In this document: in pieces, positions 1 to 4,707 of the stretch | How positions within the stretch are numbered: position 1 is the first letter of the stretch | Layout: every line of letters begins with the position of its first letter | Assembly (NCBI GenBank): GCA_021299075.1 | Contig: JAJTFU010000069.1 | Span: 1 to 12,161 of the forward strand | Direction of reading: 5' to 3' | DNA: 12,161 nucleotides | Origin: Novosphingobium sp. | GTDB taxonomy: Bacteria; Pseudomonadota; Alphaproteobacteria; Sphingomonadales; Sphingomonadaceae | Notes under the pieces: model-generated | What the model saw: only the letters and a program-made list of their open reading frames with translations | Databases searched by the model: none | Told to the model about the DNA's origin: nothing | Made by a program: the position numbers and the translations under genes

Positions 1-794
1 CGCCAGAAGGTCGAGGCACTGGCCCCGGTGCCGCTGTTGAGCCGCGCCACAGCAAGGTTGCCGGTCAAGTCCGCCGCGCTGCCGGAAGTGGCGACAGTGG
101 CCAGCGCGAGGTCGGTCTTGAGCGTGGCGAGGGTCTGCACTTCCGGCGCGCCAGCACCTGCCGTCTTGCGGTAGATCAGGGAGCCGGTCGCCATGTTCGC
201 CATCTTGGCCAGCGACACCGCGCCGTTAGCGATCGTTGCCGCAAACGAACTCGTCCCGCTGCCGGTGACGTCGCCGGTCAGGGTTATGGTCTGATCGCCG
301 GTATTCGTGCCACTGGATGTCCCAGAGAAGGTGCCGTTTTGGGTGGCAAGGGTGCCGAGGCCGGTGATGGTTCCGACAGCCTGGGTTCCGGTGTGGTTAG
401 CCCGGCTGAGGAGGAAAGCGTCAGTCTGGTTGGCTGTTGCGCCAGTTGCGATGCCGGAGAGCTTGGTTTCCTGCGCAGTCGTGAATGCCGCGGTGGTGTT
501 GGTCAGCACGGTGGCCAGCGGCTGATAGCTGCCCGCCGCCTGCTTGCCATCGAGCGCAGTCTGCAACCCCGTCACATCGGCAATGACATGACCATGTGAC
601 GCAGCCGCATAACTGCCCGCAGCCTGCTTTCCAGCCAAGGCCGCATTCAAATCCGTCTGGCTCGCCAGCGTCCCGGTGATCCCACCCCAAGCAGCACCAC
701 CACCAGGCACAATATACTTCGAGACGTTCGAGAGGATCTTCTCATTCTCCGTCTGCGTCCGCTTGGGCCGGCGCGGCGTCCCAATCCCCCTCAC
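1..794 (-). CDS. Phage tail-fibre / host-recognition-like protein, 3' end cut by the window
   Basis: The reverse strand is open from a GTG at 794 to the window edge, giving 264 residues with no stop. The GTG overlaps the stop of the upstream 63-residue gene in a GTGA junction, so the two are probably translationally coupled. The protein is rich in Gly, Ala, Thr and Ser with the low-complexity phrases typical of phage tail fibres and their collagen- or beta-helix-like shafts: SHGHVIADVTGLQTALDGKQ at about 66-85, RANHTGTQAVGTITG at 131-145, ITLTGDVTGSGTSS at 170-183 and ANGAVSLAKMANMATG at 189-204. GKQAAGSY occurs twice (55-62 and 83-90), marking a roughly 28-residue internal repeat. The N-terminal 30 residues are basic and not repetitive and may attach the fibre to the virion. 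The C-terminal receptor-binding part lies outside the window. The assignment is by sequence style; the receptor cannot be inferred. Confidence 0.85.
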   Translation of the reverse strand, partial: MRGIGTPRRPKRTQTENEKILSNVSKYIVPGGGAAWGGITGTLASQTDLNAALAGKQAAGSYAAASHGHVIADVTGLQTALDGKQAAGSYQPLATVLTNTTAAFTTAQETKLSGIATGATANQTDAFLLSRANHTGTQAVGTITGLGTLATQNGTFSGTSSGTNTGDQTITLTGDVTGSGTSSFAATIANGAVSLAKMANMATGSLIYRKTAGAGAPEVQTLATLKTDLALATVATSGSAADLTGNLAVARLNSGTGASASTFW

Positions 795-982
795 GACACC
801 AACCCCACTTCCCGCCCAGCCCTCAAGTTCGCCTCGATCACTTCCTCCGAGAAACTGTCAATCAGCTTGTCGCACTCATAATCCGTGAGCAGGCTCTCAG
901 GCAGAAACCGAAGATGCACCCGGCGCACAATCGCTCGAAGCCGCTGCCGATCCTCCCACTTCATCATCGACGACAAACCCAT
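791..982 (-). CDS. Small phage protein of 63 residues between the terS remnant and the tail fibre
   Basis: I read a separate gene starting at the ATG at 982, with a good ribosome site (GAGAAAGG) about 7 nt upstream on the reverse strand. The product begins MGLSSMMKWEDRQRLRAIV and ends REVGLVS. It is charged and probably all-helical, with no signal peptide and no recognised motif. Its stop overlaps the tail-fibre start by 4 nt. A long open frame joins it to the terminase remnant upstream, so an automatic caller would give one 219-residue protein (791-1450). The roughly 60 residues between the two halves (Cys-, Arg- and Pro-rich) look like out-of-frame translation, and the true C-terminus of TerS is visible in another frame. 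I therefore split them. The function is unknown. Confidence 0.65.
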   Translation of the reverse strand: MGLSSMMKWEDRQRLRAIVRRVHLRFLPESLLTDYECDKLIDSFSEEVIEANLRAGREVGLVS

Positions 983-1098
983 CTTCGAACCTTTCTCACA
1001 CCAAAAAATATCAGAAGGGGTGCGGACCTTGGGGAGAAAAATTGCGTGTGGTGGGCCCCTCGCAATCCCACACTCCCTGTTTTCAACCCCCTCCCCCC
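983..1098. other. Non-coding spacer between the terS remnant and the 63-residue gene
   Basis: This stretch of 116 nt separates the TerS stop from the next reverse-strand start. It holds the ribosome site of the 63-residue gene at its low-coordinate end. The rest carries runs of C on the plus strand (G on the reverse strand) and no convincing promoter, terminator or ORF. The frame of terS continues through it without a stop, which I regard as chance. Confidence 0.5.
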
Positions 1099-1450
1099 TC
1101 AGCTCAGATCGATGTTCACCGTCACATCGCCATGAACTCTGTGGTCCACACGGTCTGGTGCCTTGGCGAACATACTCGGATTTGGCTGAGAGAAGGTCAT
1201 GCAAGCGTTGAACTGCTACAGGTGACTGCATGACAAGCTCGTTCATGGTTCGAGCCATGATGGCCTGGATGACATGTGGTTTGGCAAGCAGTTCATACGC
1301 TTGTGACCGAGCGGTGTCCTTGGAGTAGCCGGCTTCGATAGCGGCTTCTGTCTTGTGTCCACCGTTACTGACAAACGCATCGACGAAGGCGGCTTGCATG
1401 GGGGTTAGCTCCTTGGTGCTATCGGAGCTGGCTACGGGGATCGGGAGCAT
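1099..1450 (-). pseudogene. terS: Terminase small subunit, frameshifted by an apparent internal deletion
   Basis: TerS recognises phage DNA at pac or cos and delivers it to the large terminase. From the ATG at 1450 the first 95 or so codons read as a classic TerS N-terminus: LTPMQAAFVDAFV, then KTEAAIEAGYSKDTARSQAYELL with the HTH, then a helix ending KSEYVR. The frame then turns to nonsense. In a different reverse frame the expected C-terminal tail is intact: FAKAPDRVDHRVHGDVTVNI, then DLS and a TGA at 1101-1099. The usual bridging helix of about 12 residues is missing. The join lies at about 1165-1171, where the reverse strand reads GTTCGCC. Deletion between two copies of such a 7-mer, one at V-R-L and one at G-F-A, would remove 3k+2 nt, which is exactly the shift seen. 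The second copy is inferred. A sequencing or assembly error remains possible. No large terminase gene is present nearby. Confidence 0.75.
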
Positions 1451-1503
1451 GGGATACCTTGGAGAGCGGTGGAGTTAGGAGAGCGCGCGCGCGAGGAAGC
1501 CTT

Positions 1504-2021
1504 GCCCTTGGAAGGGCGTCAATGGACTAGTCCTTAGCCCTTGATTGGTAGGCCTAAACTGACGCGCGCTCGGGGCGCGGCCCTCCGGGCTGTTCGCGCC
1601 GAGGGTGTCTGGCGAGCCAGACTATAGCTGACCCTCGCTGTGCGTGCTGCGGGGAAACCTGTGCGGGCAAGTCGATGACGGCCTTCGGCCGGCATTGTTA
1701 CCACAGCCCTGAATGCTGGTCGCATTCGGCTGTTGGCCTTGCCCAAGCACTAGGTTTCCGGGCCGAGAGAAGCCCACCCCTGCGAAGCAGGGAACCCGGC
1801 TTCCCGGCCCGTCCTCGCGCCAGCGAGGGGGCACCGCGCGCGCGACGGCGAAGGATACCACGTCCGTTCCGGAGTGAAGGGGCGATTGTGCCCCCTGCAA
1901 TGCAGTCCGACAGCGGATTTCCTTGTCTTTGCAGGCGGCACAATCGTCGGCCCCTGGCCGAGTGAACCCCCTTCAGCACCGGACGTGCGGCCGTGATCTG
2001 AACTGTGGGTCGCTATCACGG
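1504..2021. ncRNA. Candidate large structured RNA (or structured DNA site) built from about ten hairpins
   Basis: Stems seen by eye are: 1504-1508/1513-1517; 1600-1606/1631-1637 enclosing 1607-1612/1617-1622; 1665-1671/1738-1744 enclosing 1679-1683/1687-1691 and a 12-bp stem with a 2-nt bulge, 1703-1708+1711-1716/1722-1727+1728-1733; a three-part rod 1759-1765/1805-1811, 1769-1774/1798-1803, 1778-1783/1787-1792; 1813-1818/1823-1828; 1859-1876 (CAC/GTG and TCCG/CGGA); 1883-1900/1929-1946 with one mismatch; 1976-1979/1985-1988; 1991-1997/2015-2021. Almost all pairs are Watson-Crick, so the transcribed strand cannot be told. Nested stems with small loops in non-coding phage DNA resemble the large phage RNAs GOLLD and ROOL in size and setting, but I recognise no conserved motif of either. 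Alternatives are a packaging site next to terS, or a DNA-level replication or recombination site. Confidence 0.4.
1879..1954. repeat. Longest inverted repeat of the intergenic region
   Basis: The left arm 1883-1900 (CGATTGTGCC, C, CCTGCAA) pairs with the right arm 1929-1946 (TTGCAGG, C, GGCACAATCG): 10 bp, one C-C mismatch, 7 bp. GGGG at 1879-1882 can pair with CCCC at 1951-1954 across a 4-nt bulge. The 28-nt loop contains a smaller TCCG/CGGA stem. There is no T tract, so this is not a standard intrinsic terminator. Confidence 0.75.
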
Positions 2022-2048
2022 TGATGGCGACTGACAGGAGTAGATATC

Positions 2049-2249
2049 ATGACCATTCAGACCATCGAGATCGAACAAGAGTTTGCCGTCCTCGGCGGCG
2101 TGCTTCGCACCAGCTGGGCCGAGGTCGAGGATTACTTCTTCGACCAGGCGCAGGACGAGGACTTCATCGTCGAAGGCATCGAGGAAGGTGCGAAGCTGTG
2201 CTGCCCGATGTGCGGCAGCGACTTGGAGATCCAAGGCGGAAAGCAATGA
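2049..2249 (+). CDS. Small acidic protein of 66 residues with a CPMC cysteine pair
   Basis: This is the first gene of the early rightward operon. The ATG at 2049 is supported by AGGAG about 8 nt upstream (in GACAGGAGTAGATATC). The protein is acidic in its middle (EVEDYFFDQAQDEDFIVEG at 25-43) and ends in LCCPMCGSDLEI, with Cys at 51, 52 and 55. One CxxC followed by G-S-D is half of a zinc ribbon, so it may bind zinc as a dimer or with a partner. No other domain is visible. It is followed after about 100 nt by the 219-residue gene in the same orientation. The function is unknown; phages often encode such small zinc proteins early in infection. Confidence 0.75.
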   Translation: MTIQTIEIEQEFAVLGGVLRTSWAEVEDYFFDQAQDEDFIVEGIEEGAKLCCPMCGSDLEIQGGKQ

Positions 2250-2294
2250 GAGAGACGAGGGGGACGGCGCTGCAAGGCGTCGTCGCCCCGGCTG

Positions 2295-2315
2295 GCGAGG
2301 CAACGGACGCCTCGC
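2295..2315 (+). promoter_or_regulatory. Intercistronic hairpin between the first two early genes
   Basis: GCGAGGC at 2295-2301 pairs perfectly with GCCTCGC at 2309-2315 around a 7-nt loop. No T run follows, so it is more likely an mRNA processing or stability element than a terminator. It lies in the roughly 85-nt gap before the next start. Confidence 0.4.
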
Positions 2316-2350
2316 ACCACCATCCCCATAGAGAAATGAGAGTAGAGATT

Positions 2351-3010
2351 ATGACCAAGACCTCGAACAAGACCGTCGCCGTTGCTGAAGCTGGCCGTGA
2401 GCTGGCAGGTGAGCACGTCATCAACTCCGAAGTGCGTGCCGCTGAAGGCCACCGCGAATTGACCGCCGCTCCTACCAAGGAGAGCATCACTGCCGGGATC
2501 CACGCGGCGATCGACAGCCTCTCGTCAGTGTTTGTCGAGATGGAACTCCGCCGCCGTGGCGACAACGGCAAGCTCTATCCGATCAACGTCGATCTGCCGC
2601 GAGGCGTCGAGGACACCGGCGAGATCGAGATGGTCAATTCGCTGCGGTCGCTGCAGTCCTTCCTGACCAGCACTATCTGCCAGCGTCTCGAGACGATGCT
2701 CGAGTTCAATGCCGAGAAGGTAGCGAGTGCGTCAGCGCAGCTGCGCGCCAAGCGTAACGCCGAAGCCGAGGGCGCAGCCACCCAGCGCGAAGTCGAAGTG
2801 GCCCAGGGCTGGAAGGAGAACTACGAGTATCAGCGGGCGCTGCTGGTGCGGGCATACACCGCTGCGCAGGACGCCCACTTCGATGCGCTGGGCGCCGAGT
2901 ATGAGACGAAGGCGATGCGCGAGGCGGCGGCGCGCGCCAAGCGGCGGGCGCTGAGCACGGCCGAGCCGAAGGCGTCGAACGCCCACGCTGATCGCATGTC
3001 GCGGCTGTAA
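2351..3010 (+). CDS. Unrecognised helical phage protein of 219 residues
   Basis: The ATG at 2351 starts MTKTSNKTVAVAEAGRELAG. An alternative in-frame ATG lies at 2336. Both sit behind AG-rich sequence (GAGAAATGAGAGTAGAG) rather than a textbook ribosome site. A longer open frame from 2021 overlaps the 66-residue gene and is not credible. The protein looks mostly helical: a Thr/Ala-rich N-terminus, a middle section with KLYPINVDLPRGVEDTGEIE at about 74-93, then long charged helices (118-205) rich in Ala, Glu and Arg that could form a coiled coil, and a basic C-terminus. There is no membrane segment and no catalytic motif I recognise. It is the last gene of its unit, ending 13 nt before a strong terminator, so its level is controlled separately from the replication genes. 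The function is unknown; a DNA-binding or scaffold-like role is only a guess. Confidence 0.8.
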   Translation: MTKTSNKTVAVAEAGRELAGEHVINSEVRAAEGHRELTAAPTKESITAGIHAAIDSLSSVFVEMELRRRGDNGKLYPINVDLPRGVEDTGEIEMVNSLRSLQSFLTSTICQRLETMLEFNAEKVASASAQLRAKRNAEAEGAATQREVEVAQGWKENYEYQRALLVRAYTAAQDAHFDALGAEYETKAMREAAARAKRRALSTAEPKASNAHADRMSRL

Positions 3011-3023
3011 CGCCTGACCTGTC

Positions 3024-3064
3024 GGGGGCTTGGCCTAGCGGCCAGGCCCCCTTCCCCCTTTTTT
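3024..3064 (+). terminator. Intrinsic terminator of the first early operon
   Basis: A 12-bp stem (3024-3035 pairing with 3040-3051, one G-T pair) with the loop TAGC is followed by TTCCCCC and a run of six T at 3059-3064. It starts 13 nt after the stop of the 219-residue gene. Confidence 0.9.
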
Positions 3065-3075
3065 GCTTGGTCCAA

Positions 3076-3110
3076 CCTTGGACACAGGCCCGGCTCACTG
3101 CCGGCCAAGG
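3076..3110. repeat. Nested inverted repeat downstream of the terminator
   Basis: CCTTGG at 3076-3081 pairs with CCAAGG at 3105-3110. Inside, CCGG at 3090-3093 pairs with CCGG at 3101-3104. It lies in the gap between the terminator and the small membrane protein. No T run follows. It may be an operator or a leader structure. Confidence 0.35.
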
Positions 3111-3181
3111 TGCGCTGGGCCTAGTCCATTGCGGACAGAGGGACAGCTGCGCTCCAACGAAATGAAATGAGAGGCAACGAA

Positions 3182-3361
3182 ATGATCGAGCATCATCGCC
3201 ACCACTTCAACGAAATCATGGCCCGGCGTGAGGCCATGCGCAAACTCAAGCGCCAACAGAAATGGGACGCAGTGATTGCGCTGATCACCGTCCTCGCTTC
3301 GGGCGCCGCACTTGGCGTGCTCGTCGTCCTCAGCGTGGCGATGCTCAGCACTCCACGTTGA
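3182..3361 (+). CDS. Small single-pass membrane protein of 59 residues
   Basis: I choose the ATG at 3182 because GAGAGG lies 7 nt upstream; ATGs at 3162 and 3167 lack a ribosome site. The N-terminus is His-, Arg- and Lys-rich (MIEHHRHHFNEIMARREAMR, then KLKRQQKW). Residues about 33-55 (DAVIALITVLASGAALGVLV, then VLSVAML) form one membrane segment, followed by a short tail STPR. The charge pattern predicts the basic N-terminus in the cytoplasm. Phage proteins of this shape include spanin- or holin-like and superinfection-exclusion peptides, but nothing here decides between them. It is isolated from lysis genes, which favours an early host-modifying role. Confidence 0.65.
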   Translation: MIEHHRHHFNEIMARREAMRKLKRQQKWDAVIALITVLASGAALGVLVVLSVAMLSTPR

Positions 3362-3381
3362 ACCAATAAGAGGAGAACAAA

Positions 3382-3459
3382 ATGAATTAGATCAGACAGG
3401 CCGCGCATATAATCCTCGAACGGGTGCGCGTTGAGCTGTCCATCAAAAGCCGTGAATGA
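3382..3459 (+). pseudogene. Mini-ORF with an amber codon at position 3
   Basis: AGAGGAG at about 3369-3375 is an excellent ribosome site for the ATG at 3382, but the frame reads Met-Asn-TAG. After the TAG the same frame continues as IRQAAHIILERVRVELSIKS, then RE and a TGA at 3457-3459, a sensible amphipathic helix. The reading is either a peptide gene inactivated by a nonsense mutation, a sequencing error at one base, amber readthrough, or a two-codon regulatory ORF. It lies 20 nt after the membrane-protein gene. Confidence 0.35.
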
Positions 3460-3634
3460 GGCGGGGCAATCTACTCAAACACCAGGATCTAATCGATCCG
3501 CGTGGGATTGTCTCGAGATACCAGCGCACACCCCCATTTAGTCCGAGGTAGCTGGCGGCAGGGGATAGGTAAGCACCACAAAATCTGGGTTGGCAGAGAT
3601 CCCTAAAAACTGCCGCTCTTTTTGGGAGAGATAG
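3460..3634. other. Short non-coding gap before the 55-residue ORF
   Basis: No supported ORF on either strand. It holds a small palindrome (GGATC-TAATC-GATCC at about 3486-3500) and, at its end, the hairpin that covers the ribosome site of the next ORF. No clear promoter is visible. Confidence 0.5.
3600..3627 (+). promoter_or_regulatory. Hairpin that would hide the ribosome site of the 55-residue ORF
   Basis: TCCC at 3600-3603 and AAAAA at 3605-3609 pair with TTTTT at 3619-3623 and GGGA at 3624-3627, leaving one bulged T and a 9-nt loop. GGGA is part of the ribosome site GGGAGAG (3624-3630) for the ATG at 3635. In the folded state initiation should be reduced. The stem is AT-rich and probably marginal. 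Confidence 0.4.
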
Positions 3635-3802
3635 ATGGGACACCTGACCCTGGTCCACACCGCTGAGGTGTGGCCGCCGGCTAGTCTTGTCGAGCATCAG
3701 CAGCTCGAGCTCGCCAACGAAATGATCAACATGTGCGATGCGATCAACGCTTGCCAAGCTGAAGCGCAGACTTTAGTGCTGCATCTATGCAGTGTTGGGT
3801 GA
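3635..3802 (+). CDS. Hypothetical small protein of 55 residues
   Basis: The ATG at 3635 follows GGGAGAG by 4 nt. The product MGHLTLVHTAEVWPPASLVE continues with HQQLELANEMINMCDAINAC and QAEAQTLVLHLCSVG. Its C-terminal half is an amphipathic helix with Cys at residues 34, 40 and 52. No family is recognised. The last seven codons contain the palindrome CTGCATCTATGCAG described as operator A, so the 3' end doubles as a control site for the next gene. An opposite-strand frame also covers this stretch but needs a TTG start without a ribosome site. Confidence 0.5.
   Translation: MGHLTLVHTAEVWPPASLVEHQQLELANEMINMCDAINACQAEAQTLVLHLCSVG
3777..3793. promoter_or_regulatory. Operator A: palindrome upstream of the 95-residue gene
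   Basis: TGCTGCATCTATGCAGT carries the perfect arms CTGCAT and ATGCAG (3779-3784 and 3787-3792). It matches operator C at 6280-6296 in 16 of 17 positions and lies about 60 nt before the ATG at 3854. I see no good -35/-10 pair around it. A phage repressor or activator is the likely ligand (inference). Confidence 0.55.
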
Positions 3803-3853
3803 TCAGTGCAAAGGCGCAGCAACTCACACGCTTTGCCTAAGGAGAATACCCTC

Positions 3854-4141
3854 ATGTTTAAGATCCAGACCAAGACCAAGCAAGTGCTTCGCGTGCATGT
3901 TGGTTACAAATACATGCTGCTCGACCCGACGCCAGAAAACTTTGCCCTTGCGCAGTGGCTGATGAGCGAGCCGAGTTACACCACCGTTTATAACGGCGAC
4001 TTCCACTTTTCAGTGCACGCACTGGAGAACGACAAAAGAACCGTAGCCACGCTTACTGAGCTGATTACGGTTAAGCTGGTCGATATGACCGAGCTTGAAT
4101 ACAACCAGGCTGTCGCCGACAAGCCGGAGAATGATACCTAA
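3854..4141 (+). CDS. Hypothetical phage protein of 95 residues
   Basis: The ATG at 3854 is set by TAAGGAG 9 nt upstream; an upstream in-frame start at 3806 has no such site. The product starts MFKIQTKTKQVLRVHVGYKY and is a compact mixed alpha/beta protein with aromatic residues and the segment YTTVYNGDFHFSVHALEND at about 42-60. The C-terminus is acidic (ELEYNQAVADKPENDT). There are no Cys pairs, membrane segments or known motifs. It lies downstream of operator A and upstream of a gene that has a related operator, so it is probably an early gene under the same regulator. I do not recognise the family. Confidence 0.7.
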   Translation: MFKIQTKTKQVLRVHVGYKYMLLDPTPENFALAQWLMSEPSYTTVYNGDFHFSVHALENDKRTVATLTELITVKLVDMTELEYNQAVADKPENDT

Positions 4142-4182
4142 CTGGCGGTTGCTGCGGAGTGTTGTTCTGCCTGCATACTCAC

Positions 4183-4211
4183 TTGATCTAACTGCATTCG
4201 TGCATTACTCG
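4183..4211 (+). promoter_or_regulatory. Operator B and possible promoter of the HTH gene
   Basis: ACTGCATTCGTGCATT at 4191-4206 matches the reverse complement of operator C in about 12 of 16 positions. A half site CTGCAT also occurs at 4171-4176. TTGATC at 4183-4188 is a possible -35 placed as in the operator C promoter; the matching -10 (about 4206-4211, TACTCG) is poor. The ATG at 4219 has almost no ribosome site, so a leaderless transcript is conceivable. Confidence 0.35.
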
Positions 4212-4218
4212 AAAGCAT

Positions 4219-4494
4219 ATGAGCATGAACGACACTCCGATCCGCCTTGTTTCCTACCTCGCCCAGCTTGAGGCGATGGCTGTCCAGGCGCGCGTCTCCC
4301 TGCTGCACGCCTTCATCAAGGCCGGGGTGCCTAGCTCCACCTACTACCGCACGATCAACGGCGCCGAGCTGCGCTACGAAACGGCGACCAAGGTGGCCTC
4401 GTTCCTGCGGAGGATCATCAAGAAAGGCGGGGCCGAGCATGATGCAGGAGGCAGGACAACGACCAGCAATGGTCAGCCGGCAGTTGTCCAATGA
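4219..4494 (+). CDS. Small HTH DNA-binding protein, Cro/YdaS-like
   Basis: The 91-residue product has a helix-turn-helix at about 28-60: LLHAFIKAGVPSSTYYRTIN followed by GAELRYETATKVASFLRRI. The helix spacing and the TYYR-in-recognition-helix pattern resemble Cro- and YdaS-type phage regulators. The ATG at 4219 (or 4225) has only a weak purine stretch upstream. The 3' end overlaps the next HTH gene by 56 nt in another frame, which implies coupled expression. Its position directly behind operator B makes it a candidate autoregulator that binds the CTGCAT palindromes, but this is inference. The C-terminal tail after residue 70 is polar and looks unstructured. Confidence 0.7.
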   Translation: MSMNDTPIRLVSYLAQLEAMAVQARVSLLHAFIKAGVPSSTYYRTINGAELRYETATKVASFLRRIIKKGGAEHDAGGRTTTSNGQPAVVQ

Positions 4495-4705
4495 AGAACG
4501 TGAGCACTACCGCACGCTGATCGAGCAGCTGGTCCGCCTGCGCAAAGCCCGAGGGCTGAGCCAAGAGGCGCTCGACGATCGGCTTGGTGTGTCAGATGGG
4601 ATGGTCGCCAAGTGGGAAACCGCGGCGCGTCTGCCCGGTGCGTTCTTCCTCATGTGCTGGTGCAAGGCGCTCGGCGTGCAGCTGTCAGTATATGAGGAGC
4701 AATAG
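4439..4705 (+). CDS. XRE-family HTH transcriptional regulator
   Basis: I start at the tandem ATG at 4439/4442, preceded by AAAGGCGGGG, inside the end of the previous gene. The 88-residue product has the lambda-repressor-like fold: RTLIEQLVRLRKARGLSQEA, then LDDRLGVSDGMVAKWETAAR, then LPGAFFLMCWCKALGVQLSV. The HTH is at about 39-60, with SQEALDDRLGVSDGMVAKWE matching the XRE consensus closely. There is no peptidase or oligomerisation domain, so it is Cro-like rather than a full CI repressor. It may regulate the early promoters together with the preceding HTH protein. The next gene starts 2 nt after its stop. Confidence 0.85.
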   Translation: MMQEAGQRPAMVSRQLSNEEREHYRTLIEQLVRLRKARGLSQEALDDRLGVSDGMVAKWETAARLPGAFFLMCWCKALGVQLSVYEEQ

Positions 4706-4707
4706 AT

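Larger units (their letters stand above)
1451..2048. other. Intergenic region between divergent units, about 600 nt without a credible gene
   Basis: The region separates the reverse-strand terS remnant from the plus-strand early operon. Several short open frames cross it on both strands, but their translations are Arg-, Pro- and Ser-rich, overlap each other and lack ribosome sites, as expected for GC-rich non-coding DNA. Alternating CG runs occur at about 1483-1493 and 1835-1843. Most of the stretch is filled by the perfect hairpins described separately. The downstream end carries the ribosome site AGGAG (about 2036-2040) of the next gene. I found no convincing sigma70 promoter on either strand. 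Confidence 0.7.

Noticed and set aside
791..1450. One 219-residue protein fused from a TerS N-terminus and a small phage protein
   Set aside because: The middle 60 residues look like out-of-frame sequence, the genuine TerS tail is intact in another frame, and the last 63 codons have their own ribosome site.
1621..1626. Reverse-strand -10 box TATAGT for terS
   Set aside because: No acceptable -35 lies 16-18 bp away, and the motif is part of a hairpin-rich stretch.
1600..1750. Group I intron core (ACTATAG-like sequence near 1621-1627)
   Set aside because: The short similarity to a P7 strand is not supported by the other conserved core segments on either strand.
1675..1979. Overlapping ORFs of 90-96 codons in the hairpin region
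   Set aside because: Arg/Pro/Ser-rich translations on both strands, no ribosome sites, and they cross perfect inverted repeats.
1451..2048. tRNA, tmRNA or RNase P RNA
   Set aside because: No T-loop, CCA-type acceptor pairing, tag-peptide frame or conserved RNase P core was found on either strand.
2021..2350. N-terminal extension of the 219-residue protein to 2021
   Set aside because: It overlaps the 66-residue gene almost entirely, is rich in Arg and His in the pattern of a wrong frame, and has no ribosome site.
3443..3757. 104-residue reverse-strand frame
   Set aside because: It needs a TTG start without a ribosome site, is antisense to the 55-residue ORF and shows no recognisable domain; it stays a weak possibility.
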